64,000 bases of DNA from Delftia acidovorans (GCA_031286585.1 JAITUC010000024.1:1-64000), one strand, 5' to 3'. Numbered from the stretch's first letter, positions 1 through 8,913 are shown. The notes: generated by a model from the sequence alone, not told the origin. Program-made: numbers and translations.

Positions 1-612
1 GACGAGGTGGTGAGCTCGCTGGTGGAGGGCCTCACAGGCTTTGCGCTGGCCCTGGTCGATACGCAGACCAGCGCCCAGGCCGCCATGGCGCACTGGCTGA
101 CCACGCAGGAAAGCCCGGCCGGCTTCTCGATTGACCGCGAATGCGAACTCAAGGCCGCCGACGAATCCAAGGCCGTGGTGCGCTATGCGCGCCATCCGCT
201 GGACATCGACGAGGTGCGCCAGCACATCGAGCACGGCAAGCTGCCCACGCGCCTGGCGCTGACCTGGGACGACCGCGTGAGCTTTGTGCTGACCGAGGGC
301 CTGCAGATCCGCAAGATCGCGCTGCTCGACGCCGTGATGGAAGGCCAGTCGCAGGATGACGGCGGCTTCGATGCCGATGTGGCGATCGCCACGGGAGAGC
401 TGTCCAGGCTCATCCCCGATCTGATCGAGGCGCTGGGCGGGGAAGGGCGCACGGGCCTGGGGCAGGATCTGCCGGCATCGCTGCAGACACCCGCTGCCCA
501 GACTCCCACAGCAGCACCAGCGGCACCGCGCGCAGCGGCCTCGGGCCGTGGTGCGCTGACGGGGCCGGCCCTGGCGCCCGCGGATACGGCGCCTGAAGAA
601 GCGCCTTTCTAA
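1..612 (+). CDS. rdgC: Recombination-associated protein RdgC (C-terminal part)
   Basis: The frame is open from the first base, so the 5' part lies outside the window; about 203 residues of a roughly 300-residue family are visible. RdgC is a ring-shaped DNA-binding protein of the nucleoid that modulates RecA-dependent recombination. The stretch with GKLPTRLALTWDDRVSFVL followed by LQIRKIALLDAV matches the conserved C-terminal half of the family as I know it. The last ~50 residues are an alanine/proline-rich tail, beyond the conserved core. It converges on the thiolase gene, with a strong hairpin between them. The family call is by eye. Confidence 0.88.
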   Translation, partial: DEVVSSLVEGLTGFALALVDTQTSAQAAMAHWLTTQESPAGFSIDRECELKAADESKAVVRYARHPLDIDEVRQHIEHGKLPTRLALTWDDRVSFVLTEGLQIRKIALLDAVMEGQSQDDGGFDADVAIATGELSRLIPDLIEALGGEGRTGLGQDLPASLQTPAAQTPTAAPAAPRAAASGRGALTGPALAPADTAPEEAPF

Positions 613-630
613 GCCGGCAAGCGGCTTCGG

Positions 631-658
631 TGGCGATGTTTCATGTGAAACATCGCCA
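631..658. terminator. 13-bp hairpin between convergent rdgC and thiolase, also parS-like
   Basis: TGGCGATGTTTCA and TGAAACATCGCCA form a perfect 13-bp stem separated by only two bases, lying between two convergent genes. No clear T-run follows, so a bidirectional terminator role is likely but not certain. The core at 637-652 (TGTTTCATGTGAAACA) differs from the ParB site TGTTTCACGTGAAACA by one base. Confidence 0.5.
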
Positions 659-672
659 CGCTTAGGCGGCGC

Positions 673-1860
673 TCAGACTCTTTCAAAGATGGCTGAGATC
701 CCTTGGCCGCCACCAATGCACATGGTCACCAGCGCATAGCGGCCGCCCGTGCGCTGCAGTTCGGCGATGGCCTTGGTGGTGATGATGGCGCCCGTGGCGC
801 CCACGGGGTGGCCCAGCGAGATGCCCGAGCCGTTGGGGTTGACCTTGGCCGGGTCCAGGCCCAGCTGCTGGATCACGGCGCAGGCCTGTGCCGCAAAGGC
901 CTCGTTGGCCTCGATCACGTCCATGTCTGCAATCTTCAGGCCCGTGCGCTGCAGCACCTTCTGCGTGGCCGGCACGGGGCCTATGCCCATGTAGGCGGGG
1001 TCCACGCCGGCATGGGCGTAGCCCACTAGGCGCGCCAGCGGCTTCAGTCCCAGGGCGGCCACGCGATCGCCTGCGGCCAGGGCCACGGCGGCGGCGCCGT
1101 CGTTGATGCCCGAGGCATTGCCGGCCGTCACGCTGCCGCCTTCCTTGCGGAACGCGGGCTTCATGGTGGACAGCAATTCGATGGTGGTGCTGGCGCGCAC
1201 ATGCTCGTCGGTGTCGAAGACCACGACGCCCTTGCGCGTGGCGATCTCCACGGGAACGATCTGCTCCTTGAAGTGGCCGGCCTCAATGGCAGCTGCCGCG
1301 CGCTGGTGGCTGGCTGCCGCCAGTTCGTCCTGCATTTCGCGGCTGATGTGGTAACGCTCGGCCACGTTTTCGGCCGTGATGCCCATGTGCATTTTCTGCC
1401 AGGGGTCGTGCAGGATGCCCAGCATGTAGTCGATGCTCTTGGCGTCGCCCATGCGCGCGCCCCAGCGGGCGGCCTGGTCGAAATAGGGGCCGCGGCTCAT
1501 GGACTCGCTGCCGCCGCCGATGGCCACGTCGCAGTCGCCCAGCGCAATGGCCTGGGCGGCAGAGACGATGGCCTGCAGGCCGGAGCCGCACAGCCGGTTG
1601 ACGTTGAAGGCCGGCGTCTCGATGGGGCAGCCCGCGTCGATGGCGGCCACGCGCGAAAGGTAGGCGTCCTTGGTATCGGTGGGGATCACATTGCCCATGA
1701 CCACGTGGCCGACGGCGTCGGGCGCCAGGCCCGCGCGCTCCATGGCGGCCTTGACGGCCGTGGTGGCCAGCTGGGTGTTGGGTACGTCCTTGAGGCTGCC
1801 GCCGAAGGTGCCGATGGCGGTGCGCGCTGTGCCGACGACGAAGACGTCGCGTGGGGTCAT
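673..1860 (-). CDS. Acetyl-CoA acetyltransferase (beta-ketothiolase, BktB/PhaA type)
   Basis: This 395-residue type II thiolase condenses two acetyl-CoA to acetoacetyl-CoA or cleaves 3-ketoacyl-CoA. All three catalytic positions are visible: nucleophilic Cys91 in NRLCGSGLQA, His351 in SLGHPVGATGA and acid/base Cys381 in CIGGGQG. The length and the M-T-P-R-D-V-F-V-V-G start resemble BktB, which accepts longer substrates than PhaA, but specificity cannot be read from sequence alone. Likely roles are polyhydroxyalkanoate precursor supply or fatty and aromatic acid degradation. It is transcribed alone; upstream lies the end of the cueR-type gene on the same strand, 114 bp away. Confidence 0.93.
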   Translation of the reverse strand: MTPRDVFVVGTARTAIGTFGGSLKDVPNTQLATTAVKAAMERAGLAPDAVGHVVMGNVIPTDTKDAYLSRVAAIDAGCPIETPAFNVNRLCGSGLQAIVSAAQAIALGDCDVAIGGGSESMSRGPYFDQAARWGARMGDAKSIDYMLGILHDPWQKMHMGITAENVAERYHISREMQDELAAASHQRAAAAIEAGHFKEQIVPVEIATRKGVVVFDTDEHVRASTTIELLSTMKPAFRKEGGSVTAGNASGINDGAAAVALAAGDRVAALGLKPLARLVGYAHAGVDPAYMGIGPVPATQKVLQRTGLKIADMDVIEANEAFAAQACAVIQQLGLDPAKVNPNGSGISLGHPVGATGAIITTKAIAELQRTGGRYALVTMCIGGGQGISAIFERV

Positions 1861-1974
1861 GGTGAAGCTCCTCGAAGCGAGATGGACACGGGGATGAGGT
1901 GCATTGTGCCGGGAGCGCGACTGGCCATGCAGCCGCCTGCGCGTCAGCTGCCGGGGCCGGTCCGGATGCGCGGC

Positions 1975-2409
1975 TCAGTGCGCCGTGCCATCCTGCGCAG
2001 CCAAGTCATCGAGGATGGGGCAGTCCGGCCGGTCGTCGCCGTGGCAGCATTGCACCAGGGTCTTGAGCGTGCGCTGCATGGCCTGCATGGCGGCGATGCG
2101 CTCGGTCAGTTCGTCGATGTGGCGCTGGGCGATGGCCTTGACCTGGCTGCTGGCGCGGCTCTTGTCCTGCCACAGCCCGAGCAGCGTGGCGATCTCGTCC
2201 ATGGAAAAGCCGAGGTCGCGCCCCCGGCGGATGAAGCGCAGGGCATGTACGTCGGCCTCGGCGTACTGGCGGTAGCCGCCGTCCGTGCGGTGCATGGGCG
2301 GCAGCAGGCCCTGGGCTTCGTAGTGGCGCACCATGCGCGCCGAGACACCGGCGCGGCGCGCGGCCTCGCCGATGGAGACGGGCCAGTGCTGTGCGGGGTG
2401 GGTGGACAT
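1975..2409 (-). CDS. cueR: MerR-family copper-responsive regulator (CueR/HmrR type)
   Basis: This 144-residue protein has an N-terminal MerR winged helix (about residues 11-80, with IGEAARRAGVSARMVRHYE) and a dimerisation helix. Its metal-binding loop is CCHGDDRPDCPIL, with Cys122 and Cys130 equivalent to the two Cu(I)/Ag(I)-binding cysteines of CueR. An extra Cys121 is adjacent. MerR proteins activate by untwisting a promoter with an over-long spacer; a matching promoter lies ahead of the upstream copper chaperone gene. The chaperone and regulator are on the same strand, 44 bp apart, and probably form one autoregulated unit. Confidence 0.92.
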   Translation of the reverse strand: MSTHPAQHWPVSIGEAARRAGVSARMVRHYEAQGLLPPMHRTDGGYRQYAEADVHALRFIRRGRDLGFSMDEIATLLGLWQDKSRASSQVKAIAQRHIDELTERIAAMQAMQRTLKTLVQCCHGDDRPDCPILDDLAAQDGTAH

Positions 2410-2453
2410 GGTGCGTGCCTTTCGGATGCCTTCGGGTGTCCTTGAGGTGTCTC

Positions 2454-2648
2454 TCAGGCGACCTTGTAGCCTTCTTCGGCAATGGCGGCGCCCAGTGCCT
2501 CGCGGCTGGCGCTGCTGTCGACTTCCACGCGCTGGGCCGCGCGATCGATTTTTACCTGGGCCTTGTCATCCACGCCCTGCACGGCCTGGGTGACGGCGCG
2601 TTCGCAGTGGCCGCAGGTCATGCCCTGCACGGTGAAAACATGTTGCAT
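2454..2648 (-). CDS. copZ: CopZ-like copper chaperone (HMA domain)
   Basis: This 64-residue protein is a single heavy-metal-associated domain with the MTCGHC motif at residues 10-15, which binds Cu(I) through its two cysteines. The domain ends with the typical E-E-G-Y-K-V strand. The start used is the ATG at 2646-2648; a longer upstream open frame on this strand is the antisense shadow of the chemotaxis receptor. Such proteins carry cytoplasmic copper to export ATPases and to CueR. No copper ATPase is in the window, so the partner lies elsewhere. It shares a strand and probably a transcript with the CueR-type gene downstream. Confidence 0.92.
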   Translation of the reverse strand: MQHVFTVQGMTCGHCERAVTQAVQGVDDKAQVKIDRAAQRVEVDSSASREALGAAIAEEGYKVA

Positions 2649-2948
2649 CTCTCGCTCCTGGTTGGGGCGCGCCGAAGTGGCGCAAGCCATGGACGGCATG
2701 TTGAACCCTGACACCATGGCAAGGTCAAGCATATGGCCGGTAATGGGTTGATTTGGCCCAAAGCATGCGAGCCGGCCTGGCTCAATGATTCGCCCCAATG
2801 GCCGATACATCGAAAAGAGTCCGGAATATGCAAAAACCGTCATAGACCATTGGCGATCATCTGACAAACTGCAACAATTTGTATTTACATTGGCGCCCGG
2901 CATATGGAGACCGTGCAGGCGCCCTGACTGACAGAGAGGAAAACGGTC
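2649..2948. other. 300-bp intergenic region between copZ and the chemotaxis receptor
   Basis: This divergent spacer is visibly more A+T-rich than the genes around it. It holds the CueR-type promoter for copZ at 2698-2728 on the minus strand and must hold the receptor promoter. GAGAGGAAAA at 2934-2943 is a plausible ribosome binding site for the receptor. I see no further gene. Confidence 0.6.
2698..2728 (-). promoter_or_regulatory. Candidate CueR-controlled promoter of copZ
   Basis: On the minus strand, TTGACC is followed by a 19-bp spacer and CAACAT. The long spacer is the hallmark of MerR-family promoters. Within it, ACCTTG and CAGGGT form an imperfect dyad (5 of 6 bases) centred in the spacer, as expected for CueR. 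It lies about 50 bp upstream of the copZ start. This is inference from pattern and context. Confidence 0.6.
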
Positions 2949-4643
2949 ATGAACTTGTTGGGAATGATGCGGGCATTCACGATCCGCACGCGGATGCTGG
3001 GTGCCATCGCCATGGTGCTGGTGCTGCTGGGTCTGCTGGGCGGAGCCGGGATGCTGGGCATGTTCCGCATCCATGGCATGAGTCAGCAGTTCATGCATAC
3101 CTCCTACGCCAAGATGGGCTACATGGTGGAGTTGCGCGCCGAGCTCGGTGCCGTGCGCGCCCATGAAAAGGACATGATCATCCAGTACGAGCGTGCCGAA
3201 GAGGTGCGCAAGGCCCACGGCCAGTGGCTGGCCGCCATCGACCGCGTGAAATCCGTGGCCGGGCGCTTTCTGAAGGATGAGGACCCGGCCGACGATGCCA
3301 TCGTCAGCGGCATCTCCGAGCGCGTGGACCGCTACCGCCAGCAGTTCGAGCACATTGCGCGGCAACTCGAGGCCGGTGGCTATGACACGGCGACCACGGC
3401 CAACCGCATGAGCGGCAAGGCCATGGCCGAGGTGGCCGAGGTCGAGAAGCTCATCGCCCAGCTGGACCAGCTGCTGCGCCAGCAGGTCGATGCCATGGCC
3501 GCCGAGGAGCAGGGCGTGGCCGAGCAGACGCAGTGGATCTTCGTGGCGGCCGTGGTGCTCACGGTGCTGGTGGTGGTGCCGCTGACACTGATGAACATGC
3601 TGTCCATCTGCCGCCCCCTGGTGCAGGCGCGCCAGACGGCGCTGACCATCGCCCAGGGCGATCTGTCGCAGAGCGTGAAGGTGGAGGGCAAGGACGAGGT
3701 GGCCGACCTGCAGCGCGCGCTGGACCAGATGCAGCAGAGCCTGGGCTCCATGGTGACCCAGGTGCGCGACGCCAGCGGCAACATCGCCACGGCCAGCCAG
3801 GAGATCGCCACGGGCAACCAGGACCTGTCCTCGCGCACCGAGCAGACGGCCAGCAATGTGCAGGAGACCGTGGCCTCGCTGTCCCAGCTCACGGCCACGG
3901 TGCAGCAGACGGCATCGTCCTCGCAGCTGGCCAACCAGCTGGCGGCCTCCGCCTCGACCACGGCCTCGCGCGGTGGCGACGTGGTGGCCCAGGCCGTGGT
4001 CAGCATGCAGGAGATCACCACCTCCAGCCGCAAGATCGGCGACATCATCGGCCTGATCGACTCCATCGCCTTCCAGACCAACATCCTGGCGCTGAACGCC
4101 GCCGTGGAAGCGGCGCGTGCCGGCGAGCAGGGCCGCGGCTTTGCCGTGGTGGCTGCCGAGGTGCGTTCCCTGGCCCAGCGCTCGGCCCAGGCGGCCAGCG
4201 AGATCAAGGCGCTGATCCAGACCAGCGTGCAGGCCGTGGACGTGGGCGTGCGCCAGGTCGAGGACGCTGGCAAGACCATGAAGGAAATAGTGGACAGCGT
4301 GCAGCGCGTGGGCGACATCATTGGCGAGATCACGGCGGCTTCCAGCGAGCAGTCGGGCGGCATCGGCCAGGTCAACCAGGCCGTGGGCGATATCGACCGC
4401 ATGACGCAGCAGAACGCGGCCCTGGTCGAGGAATCGGCCGCCGCCGCCGAGTCGCTGCGCGAGCAGGCCGCGCGCCTGGCGCAGGTGGTGGGCCAGTTCC
4501 GCATTGCCGGTGCGGCCGTGGCGTCCCTGGGCTCGCATGCTTCCTACGGCCGTCCCTCCCAGGGGCAGCCCAGCCTGGCGCCGGCTGCAGGCCGCACCGC
4601 GCTGGCCTCGGCCCGCGAGACCCAGCTGCTGGAACACGCCTGA
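2949..4643 (+). CDS. Methyl-accepting chemotaxis protein
   Basis: This 564-residue receptor has a first membrane segment at about 15-38, a periplasmic helical-bundle ligand domain (about 40-195) and a second membrane segment at about 196-219. HAMP (about 217-270) and the cytoplasmic signalling domain follow. The kinase-contacting hairpin tip reads [20 protein letters not shown] from residue 375, the best conserved part of the family. The ligand is not predictable. The C-terminus is Ala/Gly/Ser-rich and lacks an obvious CheR-docking pentapeptide of the NWETF type. The gene stands alone and is followed by a strong terminator, so it is probably part of a scattered chemoreceptor set. Confidence 0.95.
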   Translation: MNLLGMMRAFTIRTRMLGAIAMVLVLLGLLGGAGMLGMFRIHGMSQQFMHTSYAKMGYMVELRAELGAVRAHEKDMIIQYERAEEVRKAHGQWLAAIDRVKSVAGRFLKDEDPADDAIVSGISERVDRYRQQFEHIARQLEAGGYDTATTANRMSGKAMAEVAEVEKLIAQLDQLLRQQVDAMAAEEQGVAEQTQWIFVAAVVLTVLVVVPLTLMNMLSICRPLVQARQTALTIAQGDLSQSVKVEGKDEVADLQRALDQMQQSLGSMVTQVRDASGNIATASQEIATGNQDLSSRTEQTASNVQETVASLSQLTATVQQTASSSQLANQLAASASTTASRGGDVVAQAVVSMQEITTSSRKIGDIIGLIDSIAFQTNILALNAAVEAARAGEQGRGFAVVAAEVRSLAQRSAQAASEIKALIQTSVQAVDVGVRQVEDAGKTMKEIVDSVQRVGDIIGEITAASSEQSGGIGQVNQAVGDIDRMTQQNAALVEESAAAAESLREQAARLAQVVGQFRIAGAAVASLGSHASYGRPSQGQPSLAPAAGRTALASARETQLLEHA

Positions 4644-4699
4644 GATCGCGGATGCAGGGACAAGGGCCTGGCCCCTGTTCCAAGTGAATCGTCGGAATG

Positions 4700-4730
4700 A
4701 AAAAGCGGAGTGCGATGCACTCCGCTTTTT
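4700..4730. terminator. Bidirectional terminator between receptor gene and OYE gene
   Basis: AAAAAGCGGAGTGC and its complement GCACTCCGCTTTTT form a perfect 14-bp stem with loop GAT. A/T runs on both ends make it usable from either strand. It sits between convergent genes. Confidence 0.92.
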
Positions 4731-4747
4731 GTTTGTGCAGCCGGAAA

Positions 4748-5866
4748 TCAGGCCTGGCGCGCGAACGGGTAGTCGGTATAGCCCTCGGCGCCGCCGCCGT
4801 AGAACAGGCTGGAGTTCCAGGGATTCAGCGGCAGGTCGTCGCGCAGGCGGTGGACCAGGTCGGGGTTGGAGATGAAGGCCTTGCCGAAGGCCACGATATC
4901 GGCGTGGCCGCTTTCCACGGCGCGCAGGGCCATGTCGCGGTCATAGCCGTTGTTGACCATCCAGGCGCCCTGGCCGCCGGCCTGGCGGTAGGCGGATTTG
5001 AGGGCCCCGTAGTCGAAGGGCCGGTCGGGCAATTCACGCGGGCCGCCGGTGGAACCTTCGATGATGTGGATGTAGGCCAGGCCCAGCGGCGCCAGCTGGC
5101 GCACCACGTACTCGAACAGCGGCTGGGGGTCGGCATCGGAGATGTCGTTGGCCGGCGTCACGGGCGACAGGCGGATGCCCACGCGGCCGCCGCCCACGGC
5201 ATCGGCGGCGGCGCGCGTGCATTCGAGCAGCAGGCGGGCGCGGTTCTCGATGCTGCCGCCGTAGTCGTCATCGCGCCGGTTGGCGCCGGTCTTGAGGAAC
5301 TGGTCCAGCAGATAGCCGTTGGCGCCGTGCAGCTCCACGCCGTCGAAGCCGGCCGTCTCCACGGCATTGCGCGCGGCCACGGCGAAGCTGTGGACGATGG
5401 CGGGAAGCTCGTGCTGGGCGAGCGCGCGCGGCGCGGAGGTGGGCACGAACTGGCCCTTGCCCGAGTCCTCGTCGATCACATAGGTCTTGGATTTGGCCGC
5501 CACCGGGGACGGTCCCACGGGCGCCTGGCCTTCGGGCTGCAGCGAGGTGTGCGAGACCCGGCCCACATGCCACAGCTGGGTGACGATGCGCCCGCCGGCC
5601 GCGTGCACGGCGTCGGTCACGCGCTTCCAACCGTCGAGCTGCTCGCTGCCGTACAGGCCCGGGACATGGGCATAGCCCTGGCCCTGGTGGCTGATGGCCG
5701 TGCCTTCGCTGATCAGCAGGCCGGCGCTGGCGCGCTGGGCGTAGTAGGTGACCATGATGTCGTTGGGCAGGGCCTGCGGCGCGCGGTTGCGCGTCAGGGG
5801 GGCCATGGCGATGCGGTTGGGCAGGCGCAGTTCGCCGGCCTGTATGGGTTCGAACAGAGAGGTCAT
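4748..5866 (-). CDS. Old-yellow-enzyme family NADH:flavin oxidoreductase (NemA-like)
   Basis: This 372-residue FMN-dependent ene-reductase family member reduces activated C=C bonds, nitro compounds or N-ethylmaleimide. His180 and Asn183 in VELHGANGYLLDQF are the conserved substrate-binding pair. The N-terminal LFEPIQAGELRLPNRIAMAP and the C-terminal YTDYPF are typical of the NemA/PETN-reductase branch. The start at 5866 is preferred because the family begins right there; an in-frame ATG eight codons upstream would add nothing conserved. It appears monocistronic, and no TetR regulator adjoins it. The physiological substrate is unknown. Confidence 0.92.
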   Translation of the reverse strand: MTSLFEPIQAGELRLPNRIAMAPLTRNRAPQALPNDIMVTYYAQRASAGLLISEGTAISHQGQGYAHVPGLYGSEQLDGWKRVTDAVHAAGGRIVTQLWHVGRVSHTSLQPEGQAPVGPSPVAAKSKTYVIDEDSGKGQFVPTSAPRALAQHELPAIVHSFAVAARNAVETAGFDGVELHGANGYLLDQFLKTGANRRDDDYGGSIENRARLLLECTRAAADAVGGGRVGIRLSPVTPANDISDADPQPLFEYVVRQLAPLGLAYIHIIEGSTGGPRELPDRPFDYGALKSAYRQAGGQGAWMVNNGYDRDMALRAVESGHADIVAFGKAFISNPDLVHRLRDDLPLNPWNSSLFYGGGAEGYTDYPFARQA

Positions 5867-5947
5867 GCGGTAGGGCTTTCTGTGCGTCAAGCAAAAGCGC
5901 CACCCGTGCGGGCGGCGCGGCGTACGCCACAGATTACGCCCATGGAA

Positions 5948-6529
5948 TCAATCGTGCAGGCCAGGGATTTGCGCGCTGTCGTGCAGGCGACGGTGCTGTG
6001 CCACGAGTCGCCCCAGCGCCTGCATCTGCGCCGTCACGAAGCTGCGCGTGGCGGCATCGGTGCACAGGCCCTGGCTGTCGAATTTCTGTGCTGCCTGGCC
6101 TACGAAGACCTCGGGCCGGGCCAGCACGTCGGCTTCCATGCACAGCAACACCTTGCGCAGCTCGTACTGCACGCGCGCCCCGCCCAGCGGGCCCGGCGAG
6201 GCCGAGAGAAGGGCCACGGGCTTGTGCCGAAAGGGTTGGTCCTCGCCACGCGAGATCCAGTCCAGCGCATTCTTGAACATGCCTGGAATGGAGAAGTTGT
6301 ACTCGGGCGTGGCCAGCACCACGGCGTCGGCACGGCGCATGCGCTCGCGCAACTGGTGTACGGAGTCGGGCATGCCCGTGGCCAGCAGGTCGGCATCCAG
6401 CGGCGGCAGCGCGCGCCAGTCGCAGACCTGCATCGTGGCCTGGGGCGGCAGGCAACTGCCCGCCAGCTCCAGCAGCAGGCGGTTCAGGGAGTGGCGGCGC
6501 AGGCTGCCGCACAGGCCGACGATGTCCAT
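5948..6529 (-). CDS. NADPH-dependent FMN reductase-family protein
   Basis: This 193-residue flavodoxin-fold quinone/FMN reductase shows the phosphate loop GSLRRHSLN at residues 8-16 and the flavin-contacting TPEYNFSIPGMFKNALDW typical of the ChrR/YieF/SsuE group. The start was placed at the ATG at 6527-6529; the longer frame runs into the upstream gene. It follows the Bug-protein gene by 4 bp and is the last gene of the operon that starts with the SDR gene. It may supply reduced flavin or detoxify quinones in that pathway, which is an inference. A second family member lies at 10576-11154. Confidence 0.87.
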   Translation of the reverse strand: MDIVGLCGSLRRHSLNRLLLELAGSCLPPQATMQVCDWRALPPLDADLLATGMPDSVHQLRERMRRADAVVLATPEYNFSIPGMFKNALDWISRGEDQPFRHKPVALLSASPGPLGGARVQYELRKVLLCMEADVLARPEVFVGQAAQKFDSQGLCTDAATRSFVTAQMQALGRLVAQHRRLHDSAQIPGLHD

Positions 6530-6533
6530 GGCG

Positions 6534-7508
6534 TCAGGCCTGCAGCGGGATGCCGACCTGCTGGATGACGCCGCGCCAGCGCGCGATCTCGGCGCCCACC
6601 ATGCCACGCATCTCCTCGGGGCTGCAGGGCGTGGCCGCGCTGCCGGCGCTGGCCAGGGCCTGCAGCAGGTCGGGCTCCTTCAGGGCCCTGTGGGTTTCGG
6701 CGGCCAGCCTTTGCACCACGTCGGCGGGCGTGCCTGCGGGCGCGGCCAGGCCCAGCCAGGAGCGCACCTCGAAGCCGGGCAGCACGGCCGAGGCCGGCGG
6801 CACCTCGGGCAGGGTGGGCCAGGCCTGGGCGCTGGTGACGGCCAGGGCGCGCAGCCGGCCCGACCTGATGTGCGGCACGGCCACGGTCAGCGTGTCGCTG
6901 AGCACGTCCACATCGCCGGCGATCACGGCCTGCACGGGCGCGCCGCCGCCCCGGTAGGGCACGTGCAGCAATTGCACCTTGGCCGTGGAGCCCAGCAGCT
7001 CGCCGGCCATGTGCTGGGTGGAGCCCACGCCCACCGAAGTGAAGGTGATGCGGCCCGGATCCCTGCGCGCCATGGCCAGCAGATCGGCCAGGGTCCTGGC
7101 GGGATGCTCGGCGCGCACGGCCACCACGAAGGGAAAGGACGAGACGGTGGAGACAAAGGCGAAGTCCTTGACCGCGTCGTAGGGCAGCGATTTGCGCAGC
7201 GCGGCCGACACGGTGTGCGCTCCCGTGAGCATGACCAGGCTGTAGCCGTCGGGCACCGCCTTGGCCACGAGGTTGCTGGCAATGGAGCCGCCCGCGCCGC
7301 TCTTGATCTCCACCACCACGGGCTGCCTCAGCGATTCCTGCAGCTTCTGGGCCACGAGCCGGGCCACCACGTCGGCATTGCCGCCCGCGCCAAAGCCGTG
7401 GATCAGCTGGATGGGCCGGTTGGGATAGGCGCCCTGTGCCCGGGCCGGGGGCAGGGCGAGGGCTGTGGCGCCTGCAAGCAGGGCCATGCGTCGGCTGATG
7501 GCAGTCAT
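6534..7508 (-). CDS. Bug-family (TctC-like) periplasmic substrate-binding protein
   Basis: This 324-residue protein has a twin-arginine-like or Sec signal (MTAISRRMALLAGATALAL, cleavage near ARAQG). The Bug-family fold begins at YPNRPIQLIHGFGAGGNADVVARL. These proteins bind carboxylates and are extremely abundant in Burkholderiales. Most have no adjacent TctAB permease, and none is present here. It sits between a VOC-family enzyme and an FMN reductase gene in one minus-strand operon, so it probably senses or scavenges the substrate of that operon. The ligand is unknown. Confidence 0.9.
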   Translation of the reverse strand: MTAISRRMALLAGATALALPPARAQGAYPNRPIQLIHGFGAGGNADVVARLVAQKLQESLRQPVVVEIKSGAGGSIASNLVAKAVPDGYSLVMLTGAHTVSAALRKSLPYDAVKDFAFVSTVSSFPFVVAVRAEHPARTLADLLAMARRDPGRITFTSVGVGSTQHMAGELLGSTAKVQLLHVPYRGGGAPVQAVIAGDVDVLSDTLTVAVPHIRSGRLRALAVTSAQAWPTLPEVPPASAVLPGFEVRSWLGLAAPAGTPADVVQRLAAETHRALKEPDLLQALASAGSAATPCSPEEMRGMVGAEIARWRGVIQQVGIPLQA

Positions 7509-7562
7509 GTCTTGTCTCCTTTCTTGTGGGGTGTGCGCGTGGTCGGCGCCGTCAGGGCATGG

Positions 7563-8114
7563 CTAGCGGTCTGCGCGTGCGTAGCCGGTCTGGGCGCCGT
7601 AGAGCTTTTCGCGCTGCGACCAGTCGTGGGTCTCGTTCCACAGGGCCAGCACCTGCATGGCCTCCTGTTCGAAGACCTGGTGGCGCGCCGCGTCGGCCGT
7701 GCGCGCGGTCAGCTCCAGGCGGTGGCCCGAAGGGTCGAAGAAGTAGATGGAGGTGATGAAGTCGTCGTGGTTGGTGGGGCCCACCACGTCAATGCCCCGG
7801 TCCAGCAGGTCCTGCCGGGCGCGCAGCACGGTGTCCACGTCGGCGACCTCGAAGGCGAAGTGCTGTATCCAGCCCGGCGACTCCATGTCCTTCATCTGGC
7901 CCGGGTCCCTGGGGCACTCGAAGAAGGCGATGGAGCTGCCGTCCTCCATCTCGAAAAAGATGTGGATGTGCGGGCTGTACTGGCCCGTGGAGGGCACATG
8001 GTCCTCGCCCATGGCGTGGGTGAAGCGCAGGCCCAGCACCTCGGTATAGAAGCGCACGGTCTCGGCCGCGTCCTTGCAGCGGTAGGCGGCGTGGTGAAGC
8101 TTTTTGCACAGCAT
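7563..8114 (-). CDS. VOC-superfamily (glyoxalase/extradiol dioxygenase-like) protein
   Basis: This 183-residue protein has two betaalphabetabetabeta modules (about 5-72 and 83-137). Metal-ligand candidates are His7 or His8 in KLHHAAY, the HIHIFFE region, His85 near the start of the second module, and Glu134 in SGHRLELTAR. The fold includes glyoxalase I, extradiol dioxygenases and fosfomycin-resistance enzymes. Length and layout fit a single-chain lactoylglutathione lyase-like or type I dioxygenase-like enzyme, but no specific reaction can be assigned. A C-terminal ~45-residue helical extension is present. It lies between the SDR gene (43-bp gap) and the Bug-protein gene in the same operon. 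Confidence 0.85.
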   Translation of the reverse strand: MLCKKLHHAAYRCKDAAETVRFYTEVLGLRFTHAMGEDHVPSTGQYSPHIHIFFEMEDGSSIAFFECPRDPGQMKDMESPGWIQHFAFEVADVDTVLRARQDLLDRGIDVVGPTNHDDFITSIYFFDPSGHRLELTARTADAARHQVFEQEAMQVLALWNETHDWSQREKLYGAQTGYARADR

Positions 8115-8157
8115 GGATGTCTCCTGTCGGTCGGTGGAAAGGGGGACGGCGGGGGCT

Positions 8158-8913
8158 TCAGCCCAGGCTGTGGCCGCCGTCGATCACGATGCGCGTCCCC
8201 GTGGCCGTGCGCAGATGCGTGGCGCAGGCGAGGATGGCCTGCGCCACATCGCCGGGCTCGACCACGCGTCCCAGCGGCGTGTGCGCGGCCTTTTTCTCCA
8301 GCTCCTGGCGGCTGCGGCCCTCCACGAAACCCGTGTCCACGGCGGCGGGCGAGACGCAGAGAAAGCGCACCGGGCCGAAGGCGCGCGCCATGGACACCGT
8401 CAGCGTGTCCAGCGCGGCCTTGGCGGCGCAATAGGCCATGTTGCTGCCCAGGCCCGTGAAGGCGGAGACCGAGGACACGTTGACCACGGCGGCATCCTGC
8501 GAGGCGCGCAGCAGCGGCAGCAGCGCCCGCGTCACGGCATAGGTGCCGCCCACGTTGGCGCAGAGGATGCGGTTGAACAGCGCGGGCTCCAGCGCATCGA
8601 TCTGCGCGTGCGCGATGCGCTCGGTGAAGCCCGCGCAGTTGACCAGCAGGTCCACCCGGCCCAGGTGCCGCTGCAGCCACTGGGCGGCTGTGGCGTGGCT
8701 GGCCTCGTCTTGCAGCGACAGCTGCAGCGTGTGGTGGCTGCCCGGCAGTTCCTCGCGCAGCGCCTGGGCGCGGTCGCGGCCCTGGTGGTAGCCGATCACG
8801 ACGGTGGCGCCCTCGCGGGCCAGGGCCCGCGCCGTGGCGGCGCCTATGCCGCTGCTGGCGCCGGTGACGACGGCGATTCTGTCTTGCAATGGCGGATGGG
8901 GGAGTTGCATCAT
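8158..8913 (-). CDS. Short-chain dehydrogenase/reductase
   Basis: This classical SDR has about 251 residues. The NAD(P)-binding motif TGASSGIG is near residue 18, NCAG follows at about 90, then the catalytic Ser in NVSSVS and Tyr-x-x-x-Lys in YCAAK. The C-terminal substrate-loop PAAVDTGFVEG and IDGGHSL end are typical. Two adjacent ATGs exist (8911-8913 and 8908-8910); the former was used. It is the first gene of a four-gene operon read away from the divergent IclR regulator, which probably controls it. Substrate unknown; likely a hydroxy- or keto-group in a catabolic pathway. Confidence 0.9.
   Translation of the reverse strand: MMQLPHPPLQDRIAVVTGASSGIGAATARALAREGATVVIGYHQGRDRAQALREELPGSHHTLQLSLQDEASHATAAQWLQRHLGRVDLLVNCAGFTERIAHAQIDALEPALFNRILCANVGGTYAVTRALLPLLRASQDAAVVNVSSVSAFTGLGSNMAYCAAKAALDTLTVSMARAFGPVRFLCVSPAAVDTGFVEGRSRQELEKKAAHTPLGRVVEPGDVAQAILACATHLRTATGTRIVIDGGHSLG

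Noticed and set aside
2649..4637. Long minus-strand open frame (727 codons in total) opposite the chemotaxis receptor
   Set aside because: It is the antisense shadow of a highly G+C-rich gene. Only its last 64 codons (copZ) are conserved and have their own start.
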